A stretch of DNA of 64,000 bases from JAIBAJ01 sp965284645 (GCA_965284645.1 OZ260106.1:2418001-2482000), one strand, 5' to 3'. Numbered from the stretch's first letter, positions 16,564 to 25,903 are shown. Numbers and translations: made by a program. The notes: generated by a model not told the origin, from the letters alone.

Positions 16564-17427
16564 TTATTTAAATAAATTAACTATTTTTTTGCCTATTGAA
16601 ATTAAAATTAATACAGATAATCCGCCAATTAATCCAAATAAAAATTCTTTTAATATTGTTGGTAATTCTATCAAAATATGATGAAGCTGATTAATGTTAT
16701 GTGCAAATATTCCGCCCGAAACAAGAATTAAAGCTATGGTTCCTACGACTGAAAATGCTTTAATTACAAGTGGTAGTGCATTTACGAATAATAGACCCAA
16801 TTTATTTAAGAAACCTGAATTATTTGATTTCTCAATCAAACTATATCCAAAATCATCCATACGAACCACCAAGGCTACAATACCGTACACTCCTACAGTT
16901 GCAAGTAAAGAAACAATTGACAATGTAAATAGCTGAACAAGTAAAGATTTATCTAAAACCGTGCTTAATGAAATAATTACAATTTCAATAGATAGGATAA
17001 AATCGGTAGTTATAGCTGATTTTATTTTTACTTTTTCTAATTCATGATCTTGTTTTATTGCCCCTGATTCAGTTTGTTGATTTTGTTCCTTTTTATGGAA
17101 AAAATAGTCTACTATTTTTTCTACTCCTTCATAAGCAAGGTAGAATCCTCCAACTATAAGTATCCATAAGATGGCAGTCGGGAAGAAGGTATTTAGCAAT
17201 AGGGTTAAAGGTATAATAATGATCTTGTTAAAAAATGCACCCTTTGTAATCGCCCATAAAATTGGAATTTCTCTCGATGATACAAAGCCTGTTGATTTTT
17301 CGGCATTTACAGCCAAATCATCACCAAGTATTCCCGCTGTTTTTTTTGTAGCAAGTTTAGCGTTTATGGCTACATCATCCATCAATGCAGCTATATCATC
17401 TAGAATTGAAAAAAATCCTGAAGCCAT
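16564..17427 (-). CDS. DUF808 (YedI-like) integral membrane protein
   Basis: This 287-aa protein matches the DUF808 family (E. coli YedI). The N-terminus MASGFFSILDDIAALMDDVA is diagnostic and continues with KLATKKTAGILGDDLAVNAEK and a run of hydrophobic helices (about six). I chose the ATG at 17427 over the one at 17445, because family members start with MASGF. The function of the family is not known. It has no close operon partner; base composition falls to very AT-rich just downstream (16440-16560). Confidence 0.88.
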   Translation of the reverse strand: MASGFFSILDDIAALMDDVAINAKLATKKTAGILGDDLAVNAEKSTGFVSSREIPILWAITKGAFFNKIIIIPLTLLLNTFFPTAILWILIVGGFYLAYEGVEKIVDYFFHKKEQNQQTESGAIKQDHELEKVKIKSAITTDFILSIEIVIISLSTVLDKSLLVQLFTLSIVSLLATVGVYGIVALVVRMDDFGYSLIEKSNNSGFLNKLGLLFVNALPLVIKAFSVVGTIALILVSGGIFAHNINQLHHILIELPTILKEFLFGLIGGLSVLILISIGKKIVNLFK

Positions 17428-17498
17428 ATTATAAAGATTTAGCAATTTGCATAAATAGAACCCATTTGTTTTTCGTTGGCACTTTCATTAGTTTTATC

Positions 17499-18605
17499 TC
17501 ATTTATTAATTTCTTGAATAGCCCGTTTAGCCGATTTTGCCGCTGTGTGAACAGATACCCAATCCTCTCCATCTGTATATTCTCCTCCTGCAAAGAATAA
17601 TTTGTCTACTACAGTCCTTCCTAATTCTCTTACTTGCATCCAATTGGCATAATCACTTAAATAACCTCCTTTGATAAACGGTTCATTATTCCAATTTTGT
17701 GTAATGTGTTTTATGTAGGCTGGTGTTGCTTGATTGTTATATAGGCTATCCATCTCATTTAAAATGAAGTTTTTCAAATCATCTCCTGTTCGAGAAATAT
17801 AGTCCTGGGCTGGTACTCCAACGGAAAATAGACCCATTATATGTTTGGTTGTATTTTGACCTTTTGCTGCATTGTAAAATAATTTTTGTCCATTGGTTTC
17901 AGGAATAATTGGAAAGACATAATCAGTATCGCCAAAGAAGTTATTGTTAAACTCAAAAAAAGCTTTAAATCCATCCCAAATTATGGTTTCATTAATAGCT
18001 TCTATTTTGCTTTGCGGAAGGCTTGGCGTAAAATGAATAGTTCCGTTTTTTAATTGTTGAAGCGGTACTGAAACAATTACCTTGTCTGCCTTAAAGGTAC
18101 CATTGTTTGTATTCACGATTATTTGGTCTCCTGAATAATCAATGGATTCTGCTATCGTATTAAAGCTGATTTTAGGATTAATTGATGGGACAATGTATTC
18201 TTCAAAAAAATTGTACCATGAATAATTGATGAATTTCCGGTCGGGTTCATCGGCTATGGTTTCAATATTAACTTGAACTGAAGCATCATTGACTATTTCT
18301 TGAAAAATACCTGTGTTAGTTTCTAGCCATTCTGCACCCAAAGGAATAGGGAAATCGGCAAAACTTGTGTTTATTCTCATTCGGCCGCCATAAACTGGAG
18401 AAGCTTCAATAATTTCGAAATCAGTTCCTTGTTGGTTTAGAAAATATCCAGCTGCAAGGCCACCTGCTCCTGCGCCAATAACCAGAACTTTGCCAGAATA
18501 GGAACCGGTCATTTGCTCTTTTTTGGAACAAGAGGTAGATGCTGTTTGAAATGATAATCCTACTCCGAATAGGCCACAAATTTGGATAAATTCTTTTCTC
18601 GTCAA
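17499..18605 (-). CDS. FAD-dependent amine oxidase-like protein, probable lipoprotein
   Basis: The 368-aa product has a dinucleotide-binding start (KVLVIGAGAGGLAAGYFL) followed by EASPVYGGRM, and ends with FFAGGEYTDGEDWVSVHTA, the FAD-contact region of flavin amine oxidases. It is shorter than typical monoamine oxidases (about 450 aa). The N-terminus looks exported: a hydrophobic stretch followed by a possible lipobox Cys in TASTSC. Substrate unknown; amines, polyamines or carotenoid-like compounds are all possible in this family. Confidence 0.82.
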   Translation of the reverse strand: MTRKEFIQICGLFGVGLSFQTASTSCSKKEQMTGSYSGKVLVIGAGAGGLAAGYFLNQQGTDFEIIEASPVYGGRMRINTSFADFPIPLGAEWLETNTGIFQEIVNDASVQVNIETIADEPDRKFINYSWYNFFEEYIVPSINPKISFNTIAESIDYSGDQIIVNTNNGTFKADKVIVSVPLQQLKNGTIHFTPSLPQSKIEAINETIIWDGFKAFFEFNNNFFGDTDYVFPIIPETNGQKLFYNAAKGQNTTKHIMGLFSVGVPAQDYISRTGDDLKNFILNEMDSLYNNQATPAYIKHITQNWNNEPFIKGGYLSDYANWMQVRELGRTVVDKLFFAGGEYTDGEDWVSVHTAAKSAKRAIQEINK

Positions 18606-18703
18606 TTTTTAAGGTAAATTTGGATATCGGAACTATATTTCAAAACCAGTGATTTTTTGAATTCCCACCCCAAAACTAATCAAAATGGTGCGAATTTCGG
18701 CGC

Positions 18704-18849
18704 TAAACTTAAATTAATTAATTAGAGGCTTAATAGGTCAGAACTAGTTGTTTTAGATAGGTTTTACTCCTCCAAAAGTTTGGATAAAGAAAATGATTTA
18801 CAATTGGTTAATCGTTTTGGCATTTCTTATCTGTAACCTGGATTTAAAC
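18704..18849 (+). repeat. Family A element, copy A3 (eroded)
   Basis: It starts TAAACTTAAATTAATTAATTAG and ends with TTAATCG, GGCATTTCTTATC and CCTGGATTTAAA. It lacks the central hairpin and carries many substitutions. It ends only 8 bp from family G copy G3. Confidence 0.6.
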
Positions 18850-18856
18850 CACCAAA

Positions 18857-19020
18857 AGCCAAGTTCCAGCACGCTCTTTCCGGGCAGGGATAGCAGCGGA
18901 AAACCCACAGCGGCCTGAGCGAAAGCGAAAGGCGCGAGGATTTGCAGCGAATAGCCCGGCCTTTTCGCCTAGTAAAATGTCTGTTTGGAAGCAGAATGGT
19001 TGTGGCGAAAAGGGCCCGCC
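18857..19020 (-). repeat. Family G structured element, copy G3
   Basis: Read on the minus strand it starts GGCGGGCCC with the perfect outer stem CCTTTTCGCC and GGCGAAAAGG, then CGGGCTATTCGCTGCAAATC and CTATCCCTGCCCG. The inner part is GC-rich and resembles G2. It lies in the 448-bp gap between two minus-strand genes, which otherwise holds only A3. Confidence 0.85.
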
Positions 19021-19052
19021 TAAGCATTTCCCTTATTCTCTGATTCGCATTC

Positions 19053-20192
19053 TTACTCCGACAATGGCTTGCCCCCGGCTTCTCCACCGTTAATGGGGTT
19101 TACTCTGCCCGGCTCGTGCTGTGGAAAGTTGATATGGTAAGGACCCAAACGGGCGTCGGGTGTGTAATAATCGGTAGAAATGATGTGACCGCCGCTTTCC
19201 ATGGCCGCATAAAAACGGGTGTAGGAATTATCCCTAGCTTCCTCAGTACCTGAATCGGCTCGGGTGCGGATGATATAACCGGTTTTGACCAATTCCTTGA
19301 TTTGCTGGGTGTTATCCATGGGTAAAGGGTCGTTTCGCTTGGTAAAAGCACATTCGGGCGTACCCGGTGGGGCATAAATGAAAATAGCGCGGCCCTTTAA
19401 ACTGGGGTGGCCTTGGATGTAATTGTCCACAGCGCCTCCTTCCATGATAAAGACTACCTTTCCACGGCAATCGTTTAACAAAGGCCAATCGTGCTGGGTG
19501 GCCATTTCGTTGAGGGTGGCATGGTTTCCGCGGATGCCATCGGGTGTGAGTACGCCCTTTAACTCTTTTCCAAATACGGATTTGATCTCTGAATCAATGG
19601 AATCGCAAGCCGCAGCATCAAATTCCCTGGATTTTTTGAACCCTAAAAACCGAAGAAAACCACTTCGGTTGCCCGGACCTTCTTCCTTACTCTCGATATT
19701 GATGAAAATGGGCAAATGCCTGGGATGGGCCTCGCTCCACTTTTTCACAGCTTCCAAAGATTGCTTGAAGGTGTAATAATAGGTTTCGTAATCCACATCT
19801 TTGATATGCAATACCTTAAAGCCAGGCTTTTTTAAGTCTTCAACCTTCGATTTCTTTTTGAGTCCGGCCAAACCATTTAAAGCGCGTTTGTAATATTCGC
19901 CGCCATTAGGGTCGTAATAAATGTCGATTTCCAATCCCCTTACATTCCAATCGCTAAATTGGGCATCGAAAGGTAGGTGGGAATAGTTGATGCCACTGGG
20001 ATCCAAATCTTTACCCAACAAGGCTTTGATGCGGTCGAGGTAACGAAGAATCTTTGGGTGGGGGAATTTCTTATAGCTGTTGTGGCTGGCAATAATCTGC
20101 ACCTGGTTTAGCCTAAGGTTTTGGTCGTTTTGTGCGAATCCGTTCAAGGCCGCCAATGCGAAAATGGAAAGGAAGAATAGCCTGTTTTTCAT
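19053..20192 (-). CDS. Ca2+-dependent PI-PLC-like phosphodiesterase, secreted
   Basis: This 379-aa protein has a signal peptide (to about residue 20) and then a TIM-barrel phosphodiesterase of the Ca2+-dependent phosphoinositide phospholipase C type found in bacteria. Visible markers are the catalytic SHNSYKK (His37), GLEIDIYYDPNGGEYY, a second histidine region FKVLHIKDVDYE, and FINIESKEE. The family includes phospholipases and possibly glycerophosphodiesterases; the substrate is not certain. It is last in the fabG operon, one base after the DUF218 gene. Confidence 0.85.
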   Translation of the reverse strand: MKNRLFFLSIFALAALNGFAQNDQNLRLNQVQIIASHNSYKKFPHPKILRYLDRIKALLGKDLDPSGINYSHLPFDAQFSDWNVRGLEIDIYYDPNGGEYYKRALNGLAGLKKKSKVEDLKKPGFKVLHIKDVDYETYYYTFKQSLEAVKKWSEAHPRHLPIFINIESKEEGPGNRSGFLRFLGFKKSREFDAAACDSIDSEIKSVFGKELKGVLTPDGIRGNHATLNEMATQHDWPLLNDCRGKVVFIMEGGAVDNYIQGHPSLKGRAIFIYAPPGTPECAFTKRNDPLPMDNTQQIKELVKTGYIIRTRADSGTEEARDNSYTRFYAAMESGGHIISTDYYTPDARLGPYHINFPQHEPGRVNPINGGEAGGKPLSE

Positions 20193-20193
20193 G

Positions 20194-20838
20194 TTAATAT
20201 TTCCAATAATAATAAAGCAGTTTGATCCACTCGTTGTTGATCATGATGAGTCCGTTTTCATCCTGCCACCAGTTCCAATACCTGATTTTTTGGTCGGGTG
20301 CGCCTACCACCCAAAAATGAATGCCCTGCTTGGCATAGGACTTTTTAAGGGAGTAATGGATGCGACGGGTGTGGAATTCGGAGCTGATAATCATAGCGGT
20401 ATCCCGCTGATGTTTATGGCAATAGTCCATAATTAGGGAGACTTCTTCGCGGGTGCTGGTTCCGAAGGGTACCAATTCGATGCAGGAATCTGGAATACCC
20501 ATTTTTACCATGGCTTTTTTGGTAACTTCACTTTCGAGGAAATGAAAACCCATGGCTTCAAAGAGGGGGTGCAAATTACCACCCGGACAAACTATTTTTT
20601 TGATTTTACCTTCTTTGAAAAGCTCTACGGCTTTTTTGCCACGATCGATACTGTTTCCGCTCAAAACAAAAGCTACTTGGCAGGATTGTTCGGAATCTTC
20701 TTCAATAAGAAACTTGGCAGATGATTTCAGAAAAGGAATCCAGCCGAAATAGAAAAGAAGGAAGAGAAAAACCAGCACAAATCCCCATTTGGTCCATTTG
20801 GACTGAAACCATTTTGGTGCTTGGTGGGTGGCGCTCAT
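20194..20838 (-). CDS. YdcF/SanA-like DUF218 membrane-anchored protein
   Basis: The 214-aa product has one N-terminal membrane segment (WGFVLVFLFLLFYFGWIPFL) and a DUF218 domain: VAFVLSGNSIDRGKKAVELFKEGKIKKIVCPGG, then FGTSTREEVSLIMDYC and MIISSEFHTRRIHYSL. The family includes E. coli SanA, ElyC and YdcF, linked to envelope maintenance; no reaction is proven. It overlaps the thioesterase gene upstream by 4 bp and precedes the PI-PLC gene by one base. The envelope location fits a lipid- or wall-related operon. Confidence 0.85.
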   Translation of the reverse strand: MSATHQAPKWFQSKWTKWGFVLVFLFLLFYFGWIPFLKSSAKFLIEEDSEQSCQVAFVLSGNSIDRGKKAVELFKEGKIKKIVCPGGNLHPLFEAMGFHFLESEVTKKAMVKMGIPDSCIELVPFGTSTREEVSLIMDYCHKHQRDTAMIISSEFHTRRIHYSLKKSYAKQGIHFWVVGAPDQKIRYWNWWQDENGLIMINNEWIKLLYYYWKY

Positions 20839-21236
20839 GAGTTAAATTTATCGGCAATTTCTTGCGGACAGCGCATGGGTTTACCCGTTTCTTTATTGAC
20901 GAAAACCAAGGTGGTGCTGCCTTTATTGATTAATTCGTTTTTTGAATTATATACCAAGTATTCAAACAGCATTCTGGAACTTGGCTTTTCTTTTACTTCG
21001 CAAGATATTCGAAGTTCATCGTCGTAATAAGCCGGTCGGATGTAAGTAATCTGCATGTCCAATACGGGCATCATGATTCCTGAATCTTCCAGTGCGGCAT
21101 AAGAAATTCCCATAGCGCGCATCAATTCTACCCTGGCCACTTCGTAATATTGGGCATAATTTCCGTAGTACACATAGCCCATACGATCAGTTTCGCCATA
21201 GCGGGTGCGGAGGGTGGTTTCCTTATAAAATGGCAT
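20835..21236 (-). CDS. YbgC/FadM-type acyl-CoA thioesterase (4HBT hot-dog fold)
   Basis: The 133-aa product has the hot-dog thioesterase signature TRYGETDRMGYVYYGNYAQYYEVARVELMR, where the aspartate after E-T is the active-site residue of the 4-hydroxybenzoyl-CoA thioesterase/YbgC group. Such enzymes hydrolyse acyl-CoA or acyl-ACP thioesters. It follows fabG by 9 bp and overlaps the DUF218 gene by 4 bp, so it belongs to the same transcript, and a lipid role is likely. Confidence 0.88.
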   Translation of the reverse strand: MPFYKETTLRTRYGETDRMGYVYYGNYAQYYEVARVELMRAMGISYAALEDSGIMMPVLDMQITYIRPAYYDDELRISCEVKEKPSSRMLFEYLVYNSKNELINKGSTTLVFVNKETGKPMRCPQEIADKFNS

Positions 21237-21245
21237 GGCTTGTTT

Positions 21246-21992
21246 TTAAGTGAGCATTCCGCCACATACATTCAACACTTGTCCGGTAATGTAGCCCGAC
21301 ATATCGCTGCCTAAAAACACACAGGCGTTGGCCACATCTTCACCTTGTCCACCACGTTTCAAAGGAATTTGTTCACGCCATTGTTCCACCGTTTTTTGAT
21401 CCAAAGCATCGGTCATTTCGGTTTCGATGAATCCAGGTGCGATAGCATTGCAACGTATATTTCTGGAGCCCAGTTCCAAGGCTATGGATTTGGTGAATCC
21501 TATGATTCCGGCCTTGCTGGCGGCGTAATTGCTTTGTCCGGCATTGCCCTTTACCCCAACTACCGAGCTCATATTGATTATGCTTCCCCAGCGTTGTTTT
21601 AGCATTGGGCGTTGTGCCGCCTTGGTAAGGTTGAATACGGATTTTAAGTTTACCCGAATAACTTCGTCCCAGGCTTCCTCGGTAATGCGCATCAAGAGAT
21701 TGTCTTTGGTGATGCCGGCATTGTTTACCAAAATATGCAATGCTCCAAAATCCGCCATAACGGAATTAACCAATTGTTCGGCTTGGACAAAATCAGAAGC
21801 ATCGCTGCGGTACCCTTTTACACGAGTTCCATGTACTTTTAATTCCTCTTCCAAGGCCATTCCCTTTTCTACTGAACTCAAAAAGGTAAAAGCCACATCG
21901 GCTCCTTGTTCTGCAAATTTTTGTGCTATGGCTTTTCCAATTCCTCTGGAAGCCCCGGTAATCAAGGCTACTTTGCCGCTTAGAAGTTTCAT
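21246..21992 (-). CDS. fabG: 3-oxoacyl-ACP reductase
   Basis: FabG reduces 3-oxoacyl-ACP with NADPH in fatty acid synthesis. The 248-aa product has TGASRGIGK (12-20), NNAG (90-93), and the triad Ser143, Tyr156 (YAASK) and Lys160, and ends with the TGQVLNVCGGM segment usual for FabG. It is first of a four-gene operon (fabG, thioesterase, DUF218, PI-PLC). Several SDRs share this pattern, so the acyl-ACP specificity rests on overall similarity and on the thioesterase neighbour. Confidence 0.9.
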   Translation of the reverse strand: MKLLSGKVALITGASRGIGKAIAQKFAEQGADVAFTFLSSVEKGMALEEELKVHGTRVKGYRSDASDFVQAEQLVNSVMADFGALHILVNNAGITKDNLLMRITEEAWDEVIRVNLKSVFNLTKAAQRPMLKQRWGSIINMSSVVGVKGNAGQSNYAASKAGIIGFTKSIALELGSRNIRCNAIAPGFIETEMTDALDQKTVEQWREQIPLKRGGQGEDVANACVFLGSDMSGYITGQVLNVCGGMLT

Positions 21993-22011
21993 TGATGCTT
22001 GAATTTTGGCC

Positions 22012-22020
22012 CCAAAGGTA
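22012..22020 (-). promoter_or_regulatory. fabG operon -7 promoter motif (TACCTTTGG)
   Basis: A minus-strand TAnnTTTG, about 20 bases before the fabG ATG and just downstream of the tRNA-Pro terminator. Confidence 0.5.
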
Positions 22021-22027
22021 TCAAAAT

Positions 22028-22053
22028 AAAAAAGCCCCTGCAGTGCAGAGGCT
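22028..22053 (-). terminator. Intrinsic terminator of tRNA-Pro
   Basis: On the minus strand, AGCCTCTGCA-CTGCAGGGGCT forms a short hairpin followed by six T. It lies 4 bp after the tRNA 3' end. Confidence 0.75.
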
Positions 22054-22056
22054 AAG

Positions 22057-22129
22057 TCGGGCTGACCTGACTCGAACAGGCGACCACCAGCACCCCATGC
22101 TGGTACACTACCAACTGTGCTACAGCCCG
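22057..22129 (-). tRNA. tRNA-Pro (anticodon GGG)
   Basis: The minus strand folds as a cloverleaf: acceptor CGGGCTG with CAGCCCG, anticodon stem CCAGC/GCTGG around loop ATGGGGT (GGG), and a T-arm with GTTCGAGTC. The 3' CCA is not encoded. Confidence 0.95.
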
Positions 22130-22206
22130 ATAAATCTTGGTTTAGTGAAAATTTCTTAAAACTGAAATTAATCTCAACCGAAAAATAAAACAGCCTGTTT
22201 TGCTGC

Positions 22207-22215
22207 TAAATTTGC
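22207..22215 (+). promoter_or_regulatory. -7 promoter motif (TAAATTTGC) for the TonB receptor gene
   Basis: A perfect match, 73 bases before the TTG start at 22289. Confidence 0.45.
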
Positions 22216-22216
22216 C

Positions 22217-22225
22217 GCAAAAGTA
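22217..22225 (-). promoter_or_regulatory. -7 promoter motif (TACTTTTGC) for tRNA-Pro
   Basis: A perfect minus-strand match, about 88 bases before the tRNA 5' end. It lies one base from the opposing promoter motif at 22207-22215, so the two would compete for polymerase. Confidence 0.45.
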
Positions 22226-22288
22226 GAGTTTTATCACCACAACCTACCAATTGCCGTTTTATCACTATCATTTTTAGAAGAATTTAAA

Positions 22289-24709
22289 TTGAACCGATTG
22301 ATTTACAAGAAATTACTTTTTACCCTTTGGGTGGTGCTTCTTGTATTTCCATCTCTGCTCTGGGCCGAAGGTGGTGATAAATTTACCATCAGCGGCTATG
22401 TAAAGGATGCAAAAACAGGGGAAGCCTTGATCGGTGCCAATGTTTTTATCAAGGAAAGCCTGAAAGGGGTATCAACCAATACCTATGGCTATTATTCCCT
22501 GCCCGTTGAAAAAGGGGAGTTTACCTTGGTTTGTTCCTATATTTCATTCCAAGATTTTACGCAAAAAATTAATCTGCAGTCCAATCTTACCATCAATATT
22601 TCTATGGAACCTGTTTCGCAGGATATCAAGGAAGTCGTGGTAAGTGCCGAGCGCCAGGATAAAAATATTACCAATACGGATATGGGCCAAGTAAAAATGG
22701 ATATCCAACAAGTAAAATTACTTCCTGCTTTTATGGGTGAAGTGGATATCCTGAAAACCATCCAGTTGATGCCGGGGGTAAAAGGTTCGGGCGATGGTAA
22801 TTCGGGTTTTTATGTGCGGGGTGGTGGTCCTGACCAAAACCTTATTCTATTGGATGAAGCAGTGGTGTACAATGCTTCCCATTTGTTTGGATTTTTCTCC
22901 GTTTTCAATGGCGATGCTGTTAAAGGTATGAACCTTATCAAAGGAGGAATGCCTGCCCAATACGGTGGTCGTTTGGCCTCGGTGCTAGATATAACTATGA
23001 AGGAGGGCAACAACCAAAAATTCAAAGTTGATGGCGGAATTGGACTTATTTCATCTCGACTTACGGTGCAAGGTCCGCTCAAAAAGGATAAATCCTCCTT
23101 TATTGTTTCTGGTCGCCGCACCTACATCGATGTTTTGATGAAGCCTTTCGTCAGTAAAGGGGATCAATTTTATGGCAGTAGCTACTATTTCTACGATTTG
23201 AATGCCAAAATCAATTACACCCTATCGGATAAAGACAGGATTTTTGTTAGTGGTTATTTCGGACGGGATAAATTCACCTTCCAAGACAATGAGGATTTGG
23301 GATTTAAAGCCACGATTCCATACGGCAATGCTACAGCCAGCCTACGTTGGAACCATGTGTTCAATAGCCGGCTGTTTATGAATACCAGTTTGGTTTTTAC
23401 AGATTATAATTTTGAAGTCAACCTCGGCCAATCCGATTTCAATTTTGGATTGTATTCAGGTATCCGCGATTACAACGGTAAAATCGACTTCAGTTGGCAG
23501 CCCGATATACGCAACCACGTTCGATTTGGTGTCAATTATACTTACCATCGCTTTACTCCCAACAATGCCACGGCCGAAGCTGGCGATGTGGAATTTGATT
23601 TTGGTAAGGTGGAACGGATTTATGGAAATGAGTTTGCCGTTTACCTCAGCGATGATTTTGATGTAAGCGATAAATTCAAAATCAATGCAGGGGTGAGGGT
23701 GTCGGGTTTTCAGCAAATCGGACCCTTCGAGCGTTTTGTAAAAGAAGACGATAGGGTGGTGGATACCATTGCATACTCCCGAGGTCAAAACATCCAATTT
23801 TATGTTAGGCCCGAACCTCGCCTAGCTATGAACTATATTATCAATGCCAAAAGTTCCATAAAAGCTGGGGTTACCATGAATTACCAATATTTGCAGATTG
23901 CCAATTTGGCTACGGTGTCGCTTCCTACCGACCTATGGATTCCTTCTTCTGAAAAAATCAAACCCCAACGTGGTATCCAATATTCATTGGGTTATTTCCG
24001 GAATTTCAAGGATAATACCTGGGAAACTTCGGTGGAACTCTACTACAAAGATATGCGAAATCTGGTGGAATTTAAGGATGGGGTGATGCCTTCCAATACA
24101 GTGAACGATAACATTGATAACCTGCTCACCTTTGGACGAGGCTGGGCGTATGGAGCAGAATTTTTTGTTCGAAAATCAGTTGGGAAAACTACGGGCTGGT
24201 TGGGCTATACCTTAAGTTGGACCCAGCGCCAATTCGATGATATCAACGGAGGCAAACCTTTCTTTGCCCGATACGACCGTCGACACGATGTGCAGTTTAC
24301 CCTCACCCAGGAATTGAGCAAAAAGTGGACTTTCTCCATTATCTGGGTGTATAGCACCGGCGCGGCTTTAACGGTTCCGGTAGCCCGATATTTTATCGAA
24401 GGTCGGGTAATCAATGAGTTTGGTGAACGAAATTCGTATCGCATGGAGCCTTATCACCGCATGGACCTTTCGTTGACCTATGTGCACAAGAAAACCGATA
24501 AATGGATGAGTTCCTGGAATTTTTCGGTCTATAATGTGTACAGCCGTCAAAACCCTTATTTCATTTATTTTGATACCGATGGCGATTTGTTTAAAGCCGC
24601 CGCCGGAATTCAAGCTGCTGGTGCCAAACCTTCGAGCTTTCGGATCAAAGCCAAACAAGTCTCACTTTTTCCTGTCATTCCTTCCATAACCTGGAACTTT
24701 AGTTTTTAA
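22289..24709 (+). CDS. TonB-dependent receptor with carboxypeptidase-regulatory-like N-terminus
   Basis: An 806-aa outer-membrane receptor. After a signal peptide (to about residue 26) comes a CarboxypepD_reg-like beta-sandwich (FTISGYVKDAKTGEALIGANVFI), a plug domain (VDILKTIQLMPGVKGSGDGNSGFYVRGGGPDQNLILLDEAVVYN) and a 22-strand-type barrel ending in Phe (SITWNFSF). The start is TTG at 22289, since no suitable in-frame ATG precedes the signal peptide. It is followed after 5 bp by the DUF4249 lipoprotein gene, a pairing common in Bacteroidota and thought to act like SusC with a surface partner. Ligand unknown. Confidence 0.93.
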   Translation: MNRLIYKKLLFTLWVVLLVFPSLLWAEGGDKFTISGYVKDAKTGEALIGANVFIKESLKGVSTNTYGYYSLPVEKGEFTLVCSYISFQDFTQKINLQSNLTINISMEPVSQDIKEVVVSAERQDKNITNTDMGQVKMDIQQVKLLPAFMGEVDILKTIQLMPGVKGSGDGNSGFYVRGGGPDQNLILLDEAVVYNASHLFGFFSVFNGDAVKGMNLIKGGMPAQYGGRLASVLDITMKEGNNQKFKVDGGIGLISSRLTVQGPLKKDKSSFIVSGRRTYIDVLMKPFVSKGDQFYGSSYYFYDLNAKINYTLSDKDRIFVSGYFGRDKFTFQDNEDLGFKATIPYGNATASLRWNHVFNSRLFMNTSLVFTDYNFEVNLGQSDFNFGLYSGIRDYNGKIDFSWQPDIRNHVRFGVNYTYHRFTPNNATAEAGDVEFDFGKVERIYGNEFAVYLSDDFDVSDKFKINAGVRVSGFQQIGPFERFVKEDDRVVDTIAYSRGQNIQFYVRPEPRLAMNYIINAKSSIKAGVTMNYQYLQIANLATVSLPTDLWIPSSEKIKPQRGIQYSLGYFRNFKDNTWETSVELYYKDMRNLVEFKDGVMPSNTVNDNIDNLLTFGRGWAYGAEFFVRKSVGKTTGWLGYTLSWTQRQFDDINGGKPFFARYDRRHDVQFTLTQELSKKWTFSIIWVYSTGAALTVPVARYFIEGRVINEFGERNSYRMEPYHRMDLSLTYVHKKTDKWMSSWNFSVYNVYSRQNPYFIYFDTDGDLFKAAAGIQAAGAKPSSFRIKAKQVSLFPVIPSITWNFSF

Positions 24710-24714
24710 CGAAT

Positions 24715-25668
24715 ATGCCGAAAAATAGGAATTCAAAGTTGATGGTCAGGTGGATGCTTCCGCTGTTTCTCTTGGCTTTGGGCTGTTTTACCTGGACCTC
24801 CTGCACCAAGGATATCGATGTGGATTTGCCAAATTCCGAAACCAAAATTGTGGTGGAAGGCTGGATCGAAAACGACCAATATGCCATTGTAAAACTTTCC
24901 CGTAGCTCAGGTTATTTTGATCCTATTCCTGCCTTTTCTGATACCCTAAATTTTCTGAATTATGTATTGAACGATTTGGTGGTTCAAAATGCCACCGTGG
25001 TGGTTAGCGATGGCGTAAATACCGATACGCTTACTCCCACCTTGGATTTTGTAAATTTTGCCAAATGGTACCGCTTGCCATATGTGTATATCGGTAAAAC
25101 AATTAAAGGGGAGGTTGGAAAGAACTATTCCTTGACCATTTTAGCCGATGGCAAAACCCTTACTGCCACTACTAAAATTCCAGAGTTGGTGTATATGGAT
25201 ACCTTGTTTTGGAAGGCCGATATCAGCGATGCGACGGTTGGTTTACCTTGGACCAAATTCAAAGATCCCGATACCTTGGGCAATGCCTACCGTATTTTTA
25301 CACGCCGAGGTGGATACGACGAACCTTACACAGCCTCCATTGGCAACGAGTTTGACGATTATTTTATCAATGGCACTGCATTCGATTTTCCATTTAACCG
25401 GGGCAGCCAGTTGGCCGACGATACCCTAGAAAATGATTTAAGGGATAAAATACGTGGCCGCTTTCCCAAAGGCGATACCATGGATATCAAGTTTTGCACC
25501 ATGGATAAAGCCAGTTTTGATTTTTGGCGAACGTTTAGCATCAGTCGGCAAAGCAATGGCAGTCCGTTTGCTTCGCCCATCAATTTGAAATCAAATATCA
25601 AAGGCCAAGGTGGCATTGGGGTGTGGAGCGGTTATGGCGCAACTTTTAAAAAGGCCTTGGCAGAGTAA
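24715..25668 (+). CDS. DUF4249 family lipoprotein
   Basis: The 317-aa product has a hydrophobic leader with a lipobox Cys (TWTSC, about residue 30) and then the DUF4249 domain, starting VVVEGWIENDQYAIVKLSRSSGYFDP. Proteins of this family are usually encoded next to a TonB receptor, as here, and probably sit on the cell surface or the inner face of the outer membrane as its partner. No substrate is known. It is 5 bp after the receptor gene and last in the unit. Confidence 0.9.
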   Translation: MPKNRNSKLMVRWMLPLFLLALGCFTWTSCTKDIDVDLPNSETKIVVEGWIENDQYAIVKLSRSSGYFDPIPAFSDTLNFLNYVLNDLVVQNATVVVSDGVNTDTLTPTLDFVNFAKWYRLPYVYIGKTIKGEVGKNYSLTILADGKTLTATTKIPELVYMDTLFWKADISDATVGLPWTKFKDPDTLGNAYRIFTRRGGYDEPYTASIGNEFDDYFINGTAFDFPFNRGSQLADDTLENDLRDKIRGRFPKGDTMDIKFCTMDKASFDFWRTFSISRQSNGSPFASPINLKSNIKGQGGIGVWSGYGATFKKALAE

Positions 25669-25718
25669 GGAATTGGTAAGGAAATTGCCAAATTATGTTT
25701 GTTTTTTTATAAGGATTT

Positions 25719-25885
25719 GGCGGGCTCCCTTCCGCCCCAAAAACAGTCTGCGGTAATCTAAAATTGGGTGCAAGGGGCGTTCGGGTCAGGCTTTCGGCGC
25801 TAGTCCTCGGTCTGCTCCGTTCCTCCGCATCCCTGTGGGCTAGACTGCCTCTATCCTTGCCCGGACTATACCACTGGGCAGTTGG
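25719..25885 (+). repeat. Family G structured element, copy G4
   Basis: It starts GGCGGGCTCCC. The outer stem CCCTTCCGCCCC with GGGGCGTTCGGG is broken by three mismatches in the middle (9 of 12 pair). The shared blocks GGGTCAGGCTTTCGG, AGTCCTCGG, TGCTCCG, CTCCGCATCCCTGTGGGCTA and CTATCCTTGCCCG are present. Confidence 0.8.
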
Positions 25886-25903
25886 TTAGAAACGCAATCC
25901 CCA

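Noticed and set aside
18827..19087. 86-aa open frame on the - strand
   Set aside because: It covers family G copy G3 and overlaps the PI-PLC gene end; it is explained by the repeat.
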